From contig JAJFGQ010000056.1 in the NCBI GenBank assembly GCA_021776075.1, positions 19,871 through 83,870 on the forward strand: a stretch of 64,000 bases of DNA, written 5' to 3'. Each line of letters opens with the position of its first letter. Position 1 is the first letter of the stretch. This DNA comes from Alphaproteobacteria bacterium (GTDB taxonomy: Bacteria; Pseudomonadota; Alphaproteobacteria; Micavibrionales; Micavibrionaceae). The translations under genes and the position numbers were made by a program. The notes beneath the pieces were generated by a model. The model was given only the letters and a program-made list of their open reading frames with translations. It was not told the origin of the DNA and did no database searches. This document shows, piece after piece, positions 38,293 through 48,132 of this stretch.

Positions 38293-39657
38293 CTACATCT
38301 TAGCAGGATCGGCCTCACGGGGATAGTGTACAGAAAGCGTTGATAACAGGTCGCCTTTGACAGCCAGAAGGCGGTATACGGCAAACATTTCAAGAAACTC
38401 TGCATTCACAGTGTTGCTACGCGAAACAAACAACTCATTTTGCGCATCCAGAACGTCCAGCAATGTCCGACGACTTAAGTCAAACTGATCTTTATAGGCT
38501 TTGACGACTTCCGTATTGGCATCCGCCTGCGCTGCAAACTGGCGGGCGCGTTCACCGGCAGAAACCATACGTGCCCAAGTTTGCCGTACATCGCTTTCTA
38601 TATTGCGTGCGGCTTCAGCGCGGGATTCTTTTGCCTGAGCTTCCCGGTTTATGAACTCACGGACACGAGCTGTATCACCACCGCCGCGATATAGGTTCCA
38701 GTTTAAGACAGCTAGTGCTGAAGCGCTAGTGTCACGGCCGCGTACGCCGTTAAGGTCTTTCCCTTCCCGCGCATTAAGCTGAAGGTCGACTTGCGGATAA
38801 AAAGTTGATTTGGAGCCTTCAAATTCGGCATGAGCCACATTGATGTCAGCCTCAAAAATATCCAGTGTAGGGCTTTGGTGGAGGGAAATCTTTACTTCTT
38901 CGTCAACATTGGCCTCCAGAGCGTCAACGGGAACCAACGGCATGGCCAGATCCTGAGGCGGATCGCCTACTTCACGGATAAAGGCGGCTTCGGCAGAACG
39001 CAAAGCCTCACGAATGCTGGATTCGTTGGCACGCGACGAGGCAACACGCGCGCGTGCTTGTTCCACATCGGCCTGTGTCGAACGTCCGGCAGAGGCGCTG
39101 TCGTCAATTTGTTCCAGAATGGCAATATGTTCGGCAACATTTTGGCGGGCAATACGAAGAATTTCACGTTGACGCATAACTTCCAAGTATGACTCAACAA
39201 TAGCAAGTCCCACGAGTTCTGCTGTTTCCCGCACGCGATTGGAAGCGGACAGGACACGGAATTGCTGCCGTTCATTTTCGAACTTTGTCTCAAACCCATC
39301 AAATAGAAGTTGGGTCAGGGTCAGGCCGGCCTCATAGCGCCATAGGTCTTCCTCATCATTCGAATCAGCGCCACCCCGCGTTGCCGGATCGTCGCTGTGT
39401 TCATAGCCTGTGTCAGCGCGCGCGTCCAGAGAGGGGAAATACAAAGAGTGAGCCTGCCGGAGTTCCTCGTCCGTTGCCCGGCGGTTTGTTGCCACAACGC
39501 CGTATTCCGGATTTGTAGATATACCGACGGAAACAGCGTCCTGCAACGTCATGGGGTCAGAGTGATTCTGCGCCGTAGCGGCAGACATCGCCCCCATTGT
39601 TAGAAGTGCCGCGCAAGATACGCTCAGGGTCAGTTTTTTGACCGTTTCTTTTATCAT
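38293..39657 (-). CDS. TolC-family outer-membrane channel of the type I system
   Basis: This 454-residue protein has a cleavable signal peptide (MIKETVKKL, a hydrophobic run, likely ATA|QN). The two-fold repeated long-helix layout of TolC/LapE proteins follows: TLQDAVSVGISTNPEY at the start, a helical hairpin with NVAEHIAILEQIDDSASAGRSTQADVEQA, and in the second half AYKDQFDLSRRTLLDVLDAQNELF, the family hallmark. The start at 39657 is chosen for the signal peptide and a GAGGGA ribosome-binding site. The frame is open for 22 further codons upstream. It is the first gene of the secretion operon. Confidence 0.92.
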   Translation of the reverse strand: MIKETVKKLTLSVSCAALLTMGAMSAATAQNHSDPMTLQDAVSVGISTNPEYGVVATNRRATDEELRQAHSLYFPSLDARADTGYEHSDDPATRGGADSNDEEDLWRYEAGLTLTQLLFDGFETKFENERQQFRVLSASNRVRETAELVGLAIVESYLEVMRQREILRIARQNVAEHIAILEQIDDSASAGRSTQADVEQARARVASSRANESSIREALRSAEAAFIREVGDPPQDLAMPLVPVDALEANVDEEVKISLHQSPTLDIFEADINVAHAEFEGSKSTFYPQVDLQLNAREGKDLNGVRGRDTSASALAVLNWNLYRGGGDTARVREFINREAQAKESRAEAARNIESDVRQTWARMVSAGERARQFAAQADANTEVVKAYKDQFDLSRRTLLDVLDAQNELFVSRSNTVNAEFLEMFAVYRLLAVKGDLLSTLSVHYPREADPAKM

Positions 39658-39869
39658 TTTTATTCTTCCCTCTTTCTCAAAATGCATACGGACCCAAGCA
39701 GGTGGGTTTTTAAAATCCGCCACTCACTTATGACCTTTTTTTCTCCCGAAAGCAACTTGATTCCACAATTTATAGAGGTCATTAGTCTGTTTTTCTGTCC
39801 AATAGCAAGAAAAATAAAACCCTGTAATAAAAGTTGATGTTTTTTGTCTTTCGGCGTTAAAAGGCAGTC

Positions 39870-40337
39870 ATGGAAAAAGAAAACAATATCTATTTTATGA
39901 AATTGGCACTGGAAGAGGCAAAAAAGGCCGGTGAGCGTGATGAAGTGCCTGTCGGCGCCGTTTTGGTGGACGCCGGGAGTGGCGACGTTATAGCGCGTAA
40001 TGGCAATCGGACGATTGAATTGTCAGACCCGACGGCCCATGCTGAAATGCTGGTCATTCGTGAAGCCTGCCAGAAAGCGGGAACGCAGCGTCTTCCTGAT
40101 TACGATTTGTATGTGACGTTGGAGCCCTGCTCTATGTGTGCTGCCGCCATTGCTTTTGCCCGGTTGCGATGTCTTGTAATGGGGGCGCCTGACCCCAAAG
40201 GCGGCGGTGTGCTTCATGGCCCTGTATTTTTTAATCAACCAACCTGCCATCATAAAATAATGTTGGAAAGCGCTGTTATGGCAGAGGGTTGCGGGCAGAT
40301 ATTAAAAGATTTTTTTGCGGAAAAACGAAAAAAATAA
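39870..40337 (+). CDS. tadA: tRNA(Arg) adenosine-34 deaminase
   Basis: TadA converts A34 of tRNA-Arg(ACG) to inosine so that it can read three codons. This 155-residue protein has the cytidine-deaminase-fold zinc motif: HAEM (His ligand plus catalytic Glu, near residue 56) and EPCSMCAAA (two Cys ligands, near 88-91). The PVGAVLV and NQPTCHHK segments fit TadA. AAGG lies before the ATG. It converges on the EAL gene with 9 bp between stops. The function is normally essential. Confidence 0.93.
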   Translation: MEKENNIYFMKLALEEAKKAGERDEVPVGAVLVDAGSGDVIARNGNRTIELSDPTAHAEMLVIREACQKAGTQRLPDYDLYVTLEPCSMCAAAIAFARLRCLVMGAPDPKGGGVLHGPVFFNQPTCHHKIMLESAVMAEGCGQILKDFFAEKRKK

Positions 40338-40346
40338 AGATAAAGC

Positions 40347-41720
40347 CTATCTGCCCGCTTCGTTTACATTGTTTTCGATGAACGAGTAAGCATCTTCGAT
40401 CATAAGCGGCTTGCTAAATAAATACCCCTGTCCCATATCGCAGCCGAGTTCATTCAGAACCGTTACGTCCTGTTCTTTCTCGATTCCTTCGGCAACGATA
40501 TTCAGATTGAAATTACGGGCCAGGCCGACAATGGCCCGTATGATGTCTATGCTTTTGTTACCATCGTGGAGCTGTGCCACAAAAGAGCGGTCTATTTTTA
40601 GGTCATCAATTGAGAATTTATGAAGATACCCCAGTGAAGAATAGCCCGTGCCAAAGTCATCAAGCGCAATTGTAACGCCGAGTTCCTTTAGTCCCTGCAG
40701 GACATTTTCGGCCAGTTTCGGGTCGCCGATCAGAGCGCTTTCTGTGATTTCCAGCTTTATAAGTTTTGGATCGATACCTGTTTTGTTCAGTGTTTCTCCG
40801 ACCGTCCTGACGACATCCATTGTGCCAAAATTAATGCCTGATAAATTGACACTGACAAACAGATCTTGTCCGTTTCCGTTCATTCTTTTCTGCAAATGGG
40901 GAAGGCTTTCACAAGCTTTTTGAAGCATCATGCGGTCTAGTTGCTGTACGACGCCCGTGCGTTCAGCTACAGGAATGAAGTCATTGGGCATAACGATCCC
41001 TTTTTCCGGGTGTTGCCAGCGGATAAGAGTTTCAAACCCGACGATAGATTTTTCCGGTAATTTCAGAATAGGTTGGAGGACAGGTATAAATTCCTGATTT
41101 GTTATGGCTTGCCGTAGCTCCTGTTCAACCTTCATTTCTTTTAAGGCCGTCTCACGTTGCTCTGTTGTGTTACGAAGCTGTAGAACGTCTTTTGGAAGGT
41201 TTTCATGGCGGCTTATTTTTTCTATAAAGTCGCCGAGGCGGTCTTGTTTGATAGATTCCGGCATATGTATCCGCGTAATGCGATAACGCTCAATTAAAAG
41301 GCTGATCAGAAGAGAAACAATCGGATCAAGCCCCCGTACTCTTTCATGAAGGGAATCGCGGGGAATAACAAAAATTTCTGTTTCTGTATCTGTTATGGCT
41401 TTGGCTGTCCGGGCTGTGTTGTCGATAAGCGCCATTTCACCAAAGATTTCACCTTCCCCCAATGTACAAAGCAGCTTATCCGTTCCACCTTCATCATTGC
41501 CATAGATATGGACTGTGCCCTTATCAATCAGGTAGGCACATTGTCGGGCCTCTCCTTTGTCAAACAAAGTTGTGTCTTTTGGAAAGACATAGCGCCGGAT
41601 TGTTCCCGCGCTTTGATGTGCCAGCAAGGCATCCTGCGAGTTGCTGATGCCGTTATTGGTTATCTGAGTTGTTGACATAATTTTAAATACCAGTGTAGTA
41701 GAAAAGCTAGACTCTATCAT
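40347..41720 (-). CDS. Cyclic-nucleotide-binding-domain EAL phosphodiesterase
   Basis: This is a two-domain signalling protein of up to 457 residues. A cNMP-binding/Crp-like domain (about 40-160) has LGEGEIFGEMALIDNTARTAKA, the phosphate-binding cassette. A helical linker leads to an EAL domain (about 200-450) that should hydrolyse cyclic di-GMP. The name motif reads ETL instead of EAL, but the metal and catalytic residues look intact: VNLSGINF, LEITESAL, ALDDFGTGYSSL, LKIDRSFV and AEGIEKEQD. It could couple cAMP or cGMP levels to c-di-GMP breakdown. An ATG 14 codons in (41678) is an alternative start, and neither start has a clear ribosome-binding site. Confidence 0.88.
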   Translation of the reverse strand: MIESSFSTTLVFKIMSTTQITNNGISNSQDALLAHQSAGTIRRYVFPKDTTLFDKGEARQCAYLIDKGTVHIYGNDEGGTDKLLCTLGEGEIFGEMALIDNTARTAKAITDTETEIFVIPRDSLHERVRGLDPIVSLLISLLIERYRITRIHMPESIKQDRLGDFIEKISRHENLPKDVLQLRNTTEQRETALKEMKVEQELRQAITNQEFIPVLQPILKLPEKSIVGFETLIRWQHPEKGIVMPNDFIPVAERTGVVQQLDRMMLQKACESLPHLQKRMNGNGQDLFVSVNLSGINFGTMDVVRTVGETLNKTGIDPKLIKLEITESALIGDPKLAENVLQGLKELGVTIALDDFGTGYSSLGYLHKFSIDDLKIDRSFVAQLHDGNKSIDIIRAIVGLARNFNLNIVAEGIEKEQDVTVLNELGCDMGQGYLFSKPLMIEDAYSFIENNVNEAGR

Positions 41721-41732
41721 GAAGGTAAATAG

Positions 41733-43049
41733 TTAACAGGAGATGGATTTTGTTGCGATATTGCGTTGATCTTTTTTCAGGGCGTGCCAGCCAATATCCC
41801 GGCGGAAGAAGCCTTTCGGCCAGTTGATTTTTTCGACGGCTTTATAGGCGTTTATTTGTGCTGTAGAGATTGTCTCTCCCCGTGATGTTATGCCGAGAAC
41901 ACGTCCCCCTGTATTGAGGATATCTTTCGATTTATTACGTTTTGTTCCTGCATGAAAAACTTTTGTTTCCGGCATGACGTCCGCAGCATCAATGCCGGTA
42001 ATGAGCGTGTTTTTTTCATAGCTATCGGGATAACCCTGTGCGGCCATGACGACGCAGAGGGCCGTATCTTCGCGCCAGTATATTTCATCAATGACGTCGG
42101 TAAGCAGCCCCTTTGCGCCGGCAGTCAGAATATCCAGGAGATCATAGTCAAGGCGCATCATCAAAGTCTGACATTCAGGGTCTCCAAAACGAACATTGAA
42201 TTCCAAAAGTTTCGGCTCACCATCAACAAGTATGATGCCGGCAAATAATACGCCGGTGAAGGGGCAACCTTCCTTTGCCATGCCGTCAATAGTGGGTTGC
42301 ATGATCTGGTTATAAATTTTTTGCTCCAGTGCTTCAGTCATCATATGAGCAGGAGAATAAGCGCCCATACCGCCTGTGTTCGGTCCCGTGTCGCCTTCAC
42401 CAACGCGTTTGTGATCCTGCGCGGAGCTAAAGGGTATAACGGTTTTGCCGTCAGCAAGCGCAAAAACGCTTAGTTCTTCACCATCCATAAATTCTTCTAT
42501 GACGATGGATTGTCCGGCCTGTCCGAAAGCGGTGCCGGAGAGCATATCTTCTGCGGCCTGTTCGGCGTCTTCAATCGTTGCGGCAATGATGACTCCTTTT
42601 CCTGCCGCCAGACCGTCAGCTTTGATAACAAGGGGCACGCCGTGCGCTGTAATAAATTCTTTAGCGTCTTCAAGAACGGTAAAACGGCTATAAGCTGCTG
42701 TGGGAATGTTATATTTGGTACAAAGATCTTTCATGAAGCCTTTTGAGCCTTCAAGCTGCGCTGCGGCAGCTGTGGGCCCGAAAACAGCTATGTTTTTCTC
42801 GTGGAGACGATCAGTCAGACCCGCGACGAGTGGCCCCTCTGGCCCGACCACAACAAGATCAATTGCTTTTTCTATAGCAAAAGCAACGAGGGCTTCGCTG
42901 TCATCAGCTTGAATGTCAATACATTCCGCACATTCCTCTATGCCCGCATTGCCCGGGGCGCAGTAGAGTTCCCGGCAGCGGTCTGATTGCGCTAGTTGCC
43001 ACGCCAGTGCGTGTTCACGTCCTCCCGCGCCGATCAGTAAGATCTTCAT
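41733..43049 (-). CDS. purD: Phosphoribosylamine-glycine ligase
   Basis: PurD makes glycinamide ribonucleotide in purine synthesis. It is an ATP-grasp enzyme of 438 residues. It begins with the family opening MKILLIGAGGREHALAW and continues with the FGPTAAAAQLEGSK loop, the ATP-grasp lysine segment PLVIKADGLAAGKGV, HKRVGEGDTGPNTGGMGAYSPA and EFNVRFGDPECQ. The start at 43049 is set by this opening and by GGAGGAATAAA just before it. The start is one base past the putA stop, so translation is likely coupled, an unusual pairing. Confidence 0.96.
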   Translation of the reverse strand: MKILLIGAGGREHALAWQLAQSDRCRELYCAPGNAGIEECAECIDIQADDSEALVAFAIEKAIDLVVVGPEGPLVAGLTDRLHEKNIAVFGPTAAAAQLEGSKGFMKDLCTKYNIPTAAYSRFTVLEDAKEFITAHGVPLVIKADGLAAGKGVIIAATIEDAEQAAEDMLSGTAFGQAGQSIVIEEFMDGEELSVFALADGKTVIPFSSAQDHKRVGEGDTGPNTGGMGAYSPAHMMTEALEQKIYNQIMQPTIDGMAKEGCPFTGVLFAGIILVDGEPKLLEFNVRFGDPECQTLMMRLDYDLLDILTAGAKGLLTDVIDEIYWREDTALCVVMAAQGYPDSYEKNTLITGIDAADVMPETKVFHAGTKRNKSKDILNTGGRVLGITSRGETISTAQINAYKAVEKINWPKGFFRRDIGWHALKKDQRNIATKSISC

Positions 43050-43050
43050 T

Positions 43051-46000
43051 TTATTCCTCCAACAACGATACAAGTGTGGCATTGCCGCCTTGACGGGTCG
43101 TATCGATAGACAGCACTTTTTCCGTGGCAAAGCGGTGTAGGTAATGCGGACCGCCTGCTTTGGGGCCGGTTCCTGATAAACCCTGTCCACCAAAGGGTTG
43201 TGTGCCGACGACAGCGCCCGTCATGCTGCGATTGACGTACGCATTCCCGGCACGTACACTACCCGTAATCCTTTTTACGGCACTTTCTATCCGACTATGG
43301 ACACCCATGGTAAGGCCGAATCCGGTATTATTGATATCTTCTATAACCTGATTTATATTTTTGCTTTTAAAACGGATGACATGTAGGACGGGACCAAAAA
43401 TTTCCTGTTCTAACCGGGCTATGTTGTCCAGTTCATAGGCCACAGGGGCAAAGAAATATCCCTGTTTTTCTAATGTTCCGTCCAGTGGTATGGACGCAAT
43501 GAATTTTGCGAATTTCGTATTTTTCTCCAGCCATTTATGGTGGTTTTTCAGTATTTCCCGTGATGGTTTGTCAATGGCCGGACCGATGTCGCTCGACAGG
43601 TCAACAGGGTCGCCGATACGGCGTTGTGCCATAGCTCCTTTAAGCATGGCGATCGTTTTGTCCGCAACGTCTTCCTGTACGTATAGGACTCGCAGGGCAC
43701 TACAACGTTGTCCGGCGGAGCCAAAAGCGCTAATGAGCACATCATCGATGACTTGTTCTGCGAGGGCAGATGAGTCGACAATCATGGCATTTTGGCCGCC
43801 CGTTTCGGCAATCAAGGGTACAATCGGACCGTTTTTTGCCGCCAGAGCGCGGTTGATCGTCCATGCCACTTCTGTTGATCCTGTGAAACAGACACCGGCT
43901 GTATCCGGGTGGGCAACCATAGCCCCTCCCATAGCGCCGCTGCCGGGGAGGAAATTGACGACCTCTGCCGGAACGCCGGCTTCGATCATGAGCTGCACTG
44001 TACGCATGGCAATGAGCGGCGTAGGAGAGGCCGGTTTGGCAATGACGGCGTTTCCAGCCATCAGCGCAGCGGTCACTTGTCCTGTGAAAATAGCCAGCGG
44101 GAAGTTCCACGGGCTGATACAGATAAACACGCCGCGCCCATGCATGGTCAGTACGTTGCTTTCTCCGGTCGGGCCGGGCATGGTTTCACCTTCGGCGCTA
44201 AAATCAATGCGGCCCCGCTGTGCATAATAGCGGCAGAAATCAACGGCCTCTCGTAATTCAGACTGGGCGTCATCTATGGTTTTTCCAGCTTCGTAAATGC
44301 AGAGGCCCATGAGTTCGGCGCTATTGTCCTCCATCAGGTCAGCCAGCTTTTCCAGTGTAGCGGCACGGTTTTCTGCCGGTGTTTTATCCCATTTCAGAAA
44401 ACCGGATTGGGCTGTTTCAAAAGCCTTGTCGATCAGTTTTTCGTCAACACCCCAGGCTTGGCCGATGATTTGAGATGTGTTGGCTGGATTCGTTATATCC
44501 CGCGCCTCACCTTCTCTGTAAACTTGTCCTCCGATCAAGGGGGCGGCTTCAAATTTTTTCCTGGCCATGGCTTTTTTAATATGGGCGATGAGTGGCTCTT
44601 CTACGGTTTGTTCCGTTAAGTCCTGTCCCGCAGAATTAGAACGTCCTGCGCCATAGATATTTTGAGGCAAGGGAATGCCCGCATGGCGTTTTTCGGTATG
44701 AGCGCGCGCATTATCCACCGGGTCGGTTACGATGTCATCAATCGGTACGCGCTCGTCAAGCAACTGGTTGACAAAGGAACTGTTCGCTCCGTTTTCCAGC
44801 AAACGCCGCACCAGATAGGGCAATAATTCTTCATGAGAACCGCAGGGAGCGTAAACGCTGACTTCCGCGACATCATCTTTCAGGACAAGGTCATGTAATG
44901 TTTCCCCCATGCCGTGTAGTCGCTGGAATTCAAAGCTGCCGCGATCATTGGCGGCAAGCTCCATAATGGCGGCAACGCTATGGGCATTATGTGTGGCAAA
45001 CATGGGGTAGAAGGCATCACGCCGGTCAAGAAGCTTATGGGCGCAGGCAATATAGGACAGGTCAGTATTGGCTTTGCGTGTAAAGACAGGATATTCGGAC
45101 AGGCCCATAACTTGTGCGCGTTTAATCTCTGTATCCCAGTAGGCGCCTTTGACCAGCCGGCACTGTAATTTTTGCCCGGACTCTTTGGCCATGCCTGCCA
45201 GTGCATCAATCAGCGGAAAGGCCCGTTTTTGATAGGCTTGTACAGCTAATCCAAACCCTTCCCAGCCTTTCAGGCTTTTATCCTTGATGGTTTCCGCGAT
45301 GATTTTCAGGGACATTTCGAGCCGGTCTGACTCTTCTGCGTCAATCGTGATGGCTATATTCGCATTGGCGCCTAGTTTGGCCAGTGCCCTCAGTTTTTCG
45401 GTCATGGCGGGGATGCAATATTCAGACTGGGCATATTCATAGCGCGGATGCAGCGCGGAAAGCTTCACCGAGAGGCCGGGCCGGGCTTTATCATTCGTGC
45501 TTTGTCCTATTCTCTCAATCGCGTGGCGGTAGACCTCAAAATAACGGTCGGCATCGTCTTGCGTTCGGGCGCCTTCACCAAGCATGTCATAGGACATCCG
45601 GTAACCTTTTTTTTGATAGGCTGCTGCGTTTTTTAAGCCTTCTTCGATCGTGCGGCCCAACACAAATTGCCGTCCCATCATCCGCATGGCCTCAACCATG
45701 GCCTTGCGGATTACGGGCTCTCCTAAACGGGAAATAGCGCTATCGAGTGTTTTGCGCGTCAAAGCAAGACCAAAACCGGCGGCCTTCACCATTAAATCCT
45801 TGCTGCCGCCTTGTTTACCAAGCCAGTCGGCGGCAACCATTTTGTCACGGATTAGGGCATCGGCGGTGGGGGCATCAGGGATACGAAGCAAGGCTTCGGC
45901 CAGCGTCATAAGCGCCAGTCCTTCTTCGGATTGCAGGCCGTATTGTTGTAGAAAAGACTCCAGTTCCCCGATTTTTCGTTTGGCTGTTCGTACGCGTTTT

Positions 46001-46125
46001 ACAAAGTCGCGGGCCTGTGTCTGCACGCGGTCGGCTCGGTCTGTATCCCAAGGCAGATCGTCCAGTAAGTCTTCAACACACTGCGCCTCATCGGCATAAA
46101 GATAGGATGATAAATGTCCTGTCAT
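43051..46125 (-). CDS. putA: Bifunctional proline dehydrogenase / P5C dehydrogenase
   Basis: PutA oxidises proline to glutamate in two steps with substrate channelling, passing electrons to the quinone pool. This 1024-residue protein has the PRODH barrel (about 160-480, with CRLVKGAYWDTEIK and the RRLLENGANSSFVNQL flavin region) and the P5CDH half (about 540-1010, with ISPWNFPLAIFTG, LIAETGGQNAMI and the GSAGQRCSALRVL cysteine near 807). It lacks the N-terminal ribbon-helix-helix DNA-binding domain of E. coli PutA, so it should not repress its own gene. It is upstream of purD with a one-base gap. Confidence 0.96.
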   Translation of the reverse strand: MTGHLSSYLYADEAQCVEDLLDDLPWDTDRADRVQTQARDFVKRVRTAKRKIGELESFLQQYGLQSEEGLALMTLAEALLRIPDAPTADALIRDKMVAADWLGKQGGSKDLMVKAAGFGLALTRKTLDSAISRLGEPVIRKAMVEAMRMMGRQFVLGRTIEEGLKNAAAYQKKGYRMSYDMLGEGARTQDDADRYFEVYRHAIERIGQSTNDKARPGLSVKLSALHPRYEYAQSEYCIPAMTEKLRALAKLGANANIAITIDAEESDRLEMSLKIIAETIKDKSLKGWEGFGLAVQAYQKRAFPLIDALAGMAKESGQKLQCRLVKGAYWDTEIKRAQVMGLSEYPVFTRKANTDLSYIACAHKLLDRRDAFYPMFATHNAHSVAAIMELAANDRGSFEFQRLHGMGETLHDLVLKDDVAEVSVYAPCGSHEELLPYLVRRLLENGANSSFVNQLLDERVPIDDIVTDPVDNARAHTEKRHAGIPLPQNIYGAGRSNSAGQDLTEQTVEEPLIAHIKKAMARKKFEAAPLIGGQVYREGEARDITNPANTSQIIGQAWGVDEKLIDKAFETAQSGFLKWDKTPAENRAATLEKLADLMEDNSAELMGLCIYEAGKTIDDAQSELREAVDFCRYYAQRGRIDFSAEGETMPGPTGESNVLTMHGRGVFICISPWNFPLAIFTGQVTAALMAGNAVIAKPASPTPLIAMRTVQLMIEAGVPAEVVNFLPGSGAMGGAMVAHPDTAGVCFTGSTEVAWTINRALAAKNGPIVPLIAETGGQNAMIVDSSALAEQVIDDVLISAFGSAGQRCSALRVLYVQEDVADKTIAMLKGAMAQRRIGDPVDLSSDIGPAIDKPSREILKNHHKWLEKNTKFAKFIASIPLDGTLEKQGYFFAPVAYELDNIARLEQEIFGPVLHVIRFKSKNINQVIEDINNTGFGLTMGVHSRIESAVKRITGSVRAGNAYVNRSMTGAVVGTQPFGGQGLSGTGPKAGGPHYLHRFATEKVLSIDTTRQGGNATLVSLLEE

Positions 46126-46199
46126 TGTCCCGGCCCAACTTTGTTAACATGTCGAGTGAGAGCCTATATTATCAAGGAAATCATGGCAACCGAAACGAT

Positions 46200-46595
46200 T
46201 TAGCAGGAATTATGAGGGGGCTTCCGGTTTGTGGCGGTGTCCGTAGCGGGGGGCGTCTTTTGCGGTAGCTTTGATAACATTGCTTCTAGACGGTTTTTTA
46301 GCTCTTCATCATTAAGACAATCCTGAGCCTTTTTCAGCACATCCAGGCGGCCGGTATGGACGCATTCGTAGTCCTTATGTAGTTTGGCGGTTTGAGGGCC
46401 GGGGTCCGGTTCATCAGTGGGCGGATTAAAGTGATCGTTAATGGCGATGCTGACATCCTGTTGAAGTTTGGTAAGGGCGGCGACAAGAGAGTTTTCCCCA
46501 GCAGCTTTAAGGACGTTTTCTACACGATCCAGTAAAGCGCCTTCTCGAGAGGCTTCAGCGATAATAAATAGATCCAGAAACTCTAATTCATCCAT
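46200..46595 (-). CDS. Hypothetical helical protein, 131 residues
   Basis: I do not recognise this protein. It begins MDELEFLDLFIIAEASREG, is predicted to be mainly helical up to residue 110, and ends in a proline/threonine-rich tail. It contains only one or two cysteines and has no membrane helix. The start is placed at 46595 because AAAGGAGA lies 9 bases upstream. The frame is open 15 codons further. It lies 74 bp upstream of putA on the same strand and is divergent from xseA. Confidence 0.55.
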   Translation of the reverse strand: MDELEFLDLFIIAEASREGALLDRVENVLKAAGENSLVAALTKLQQDVSIAINDHFNPPTDEPDPGPQTAKLHKDYECVHTGRLDVLKKAQDCLNDEELKNRLEAMLSKLPQKTPPATDTATNRKPPHNSC

Positions 46596-46704
46596 AATCT
46601 GATGTCTCCTTTTACGAACAGCGCCTGGTAATATTATCAAATATTATGTATATATTCAATAATCTATTTGCTATGTGGATCTTAATTTATATGATCAGGA
46701 CAGC

Positions 46705-48132
46705 ATGACAAATGAAACAGCCTCAGAAATAACGCCTCGTAACAATGTCTTGGGCAATGTCCCGGAGATGTCCGTTTCCGAACTGGCCTTTTCTCTGAAA
46801 AGAACATTGGAGGAAACCTATGGCCGTATCCGTATACGGGGGGAGCTGTCCGGTGTGAAAGTGGCGGCCTCGGGTCATATGTACGCCGATATGAAGGATG
46901 AAGGGGCCGTCATTAATATTGTTTGTTGGAAGGGCGTTATGTCCCGGTTGTCTCTGATGCCTGAAGACGGGATGGATGTTATTTGTACGGGAAAGGTAAC
47001 AAGCTATCCGAAAGGGTCACGCTATCAGATCGTTATTGATTCGATTGAGCTGGCCGGAGAAGGCGCTCTCCTGAAAATGCTGGAGGATCGTAAAAAGAAG
47101 CTTGCTGCTGAGGGTTTATTCGCGCCGGAGCGTAAAAAGCCATTGCCCTTTATTCCCCATTCGATTGGCGTTGTAACATCGCCTACAGGGGCTGTTATTC
47201 GTGATATTTTACACCGTCTGGCTGATCGTTTTCCGAGACCTGTCCTGATTTGGCCCGTGCCGGTACAGGGCGATAATGCTGCTGATAAAATTGCGGCCGC
47301 TATAAAAGGTTTCGATTCAATCCAATCTAGTGGTGCCATGCGGCGGCCTGATCTTTTAATTGTAGCCCGTGGCGGCGGTTCGCTCGAAGACTTAATGGCG
47401 TTTAACGAGGAAAGCGTTGTGCGGGCTGTTGCAGACTGTTCGATTCCCGTGATTTCTGCTGTGGGTCATGAAACGGATACAACGCTGATTGATTACGTTT
47501 CTGACTTACGGGCGCCGACTCCGACGGGCGCTGCGGAAATGGCTGTGCCGGTACGGGCTAATTTGCGGACGCAAATTCTTGATGATGAAAAGCGCCTTGT
47601 CAGTGGTATTTCACGTTTGTTTGAGGAAATGCGTCACAGGCTGACCGCGCAGGCGGCCCGGCTTGGTGATCCGGGGCGGATATTGGAGGTTAAAACACAA
47701 TCTCTGGATCATTTGTCCCAGAAGCTTGTTTCCGGTTTTGAACGTGGCCTTTCCGGGAAACGGACGCGGATGTTGGAATTGGGCGCGATGTTGCGGCATC
47801 CTAAAGATCGCATAGCCGAAGCACAGAAAATTCTGTCTATTCGTACGGATAGCCTGATGCGGGTGCGGAATAAATTATTGGATGAGCCGCAGAAACGCTT
47901 TGTTCATGCGGGCCGTATGCTCGAAACCTTATCGTTTAAAAGCGTTCTTAACCGTGGTTTTGTTGTTGTGCGGGATGATCAAGGAAAACCTGTTACGGCG
48001 GCCGATCAAACACGTACAGGCCAAAGCGTGCGGCTTCAGTTTGAAGACGACAAGCTTGTTGATGCTGTGATTGGAAAAGGAGGCAAATCAAAAAAGCCTG
48101 CTAAAGCCGATTCACAGGGACAGTTATTTTAG
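46705..48132 (+). CDS. xseA: Exodeoxyribonuclease VII large subunit
   Basis: XseA with XseB forms exonuclease VII, which degrades single-stranded DNA. This 475-residue protein has the N-terminal OB-fold (MSVSELAFSLKRTLEETYGRIRIRGELSG, then HMYADMKDEGAVINIVCW) and the catalytic core with IGVVTSPTGAVIRDIL, VARGGGSLEDLMAFNEE, ISAVGHETDTTLIDYVSD and RAPTPTGAAE. A long coiled coil (about 300-430) follows. The ATG at 46705 with AGGA five bases upstream is preferred to a GTG ten codons earlier. Its 3' end overlaps the convergent pentapeptide gene by 32 bases. Confidence 0.95.
   Translation: MTNETASEITPRNNVLGNVPEMSVSELAFSLKRTLEETYGRIRIRGELSGVKVAASGHMYADMKDEGAVINIVCWKGVMSRLSLMPEDGMDVICTGKVTSYPKGSRYQIVIDSIELAGEGALLKMLEDRKKKLAAEGLFAPERKKPLPFIPHSIGVVTSPTGAVIRDILHRLADRFPRPVLIWPVPVQGDNAADKIAAAIKGFDSIQSSGAMRRPDLLIVARGGGSLEDLMAFNEESVVRAVADCSIPVISAVGHETDTTLIDYVSDLRAPTPTGAAEMAVPVRANLRTQILDDEKRLVSGISRLFEEMRHRLTAQAARLGDPGRILEVKTQSLDHLSQKLVSGFERGLSGKRTRMLELGAMLRHPKDRIAEAQKILSIRTDSLMRVRNKLLDEPQKRFVHAGRMLETLSFKSVLNRGFVVVRDDQGKPVTAADQTRTGQSVRLQFEDDKLVDAVIGKGGKSKKPAKADSQGQLF

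Noticed and set aside
43490..44227. Open frame of 245 codons on the plus strand
   Set aside because: It is antisense to the aldehyde dehydrogenase half of putA and shows no protein motif of its own.
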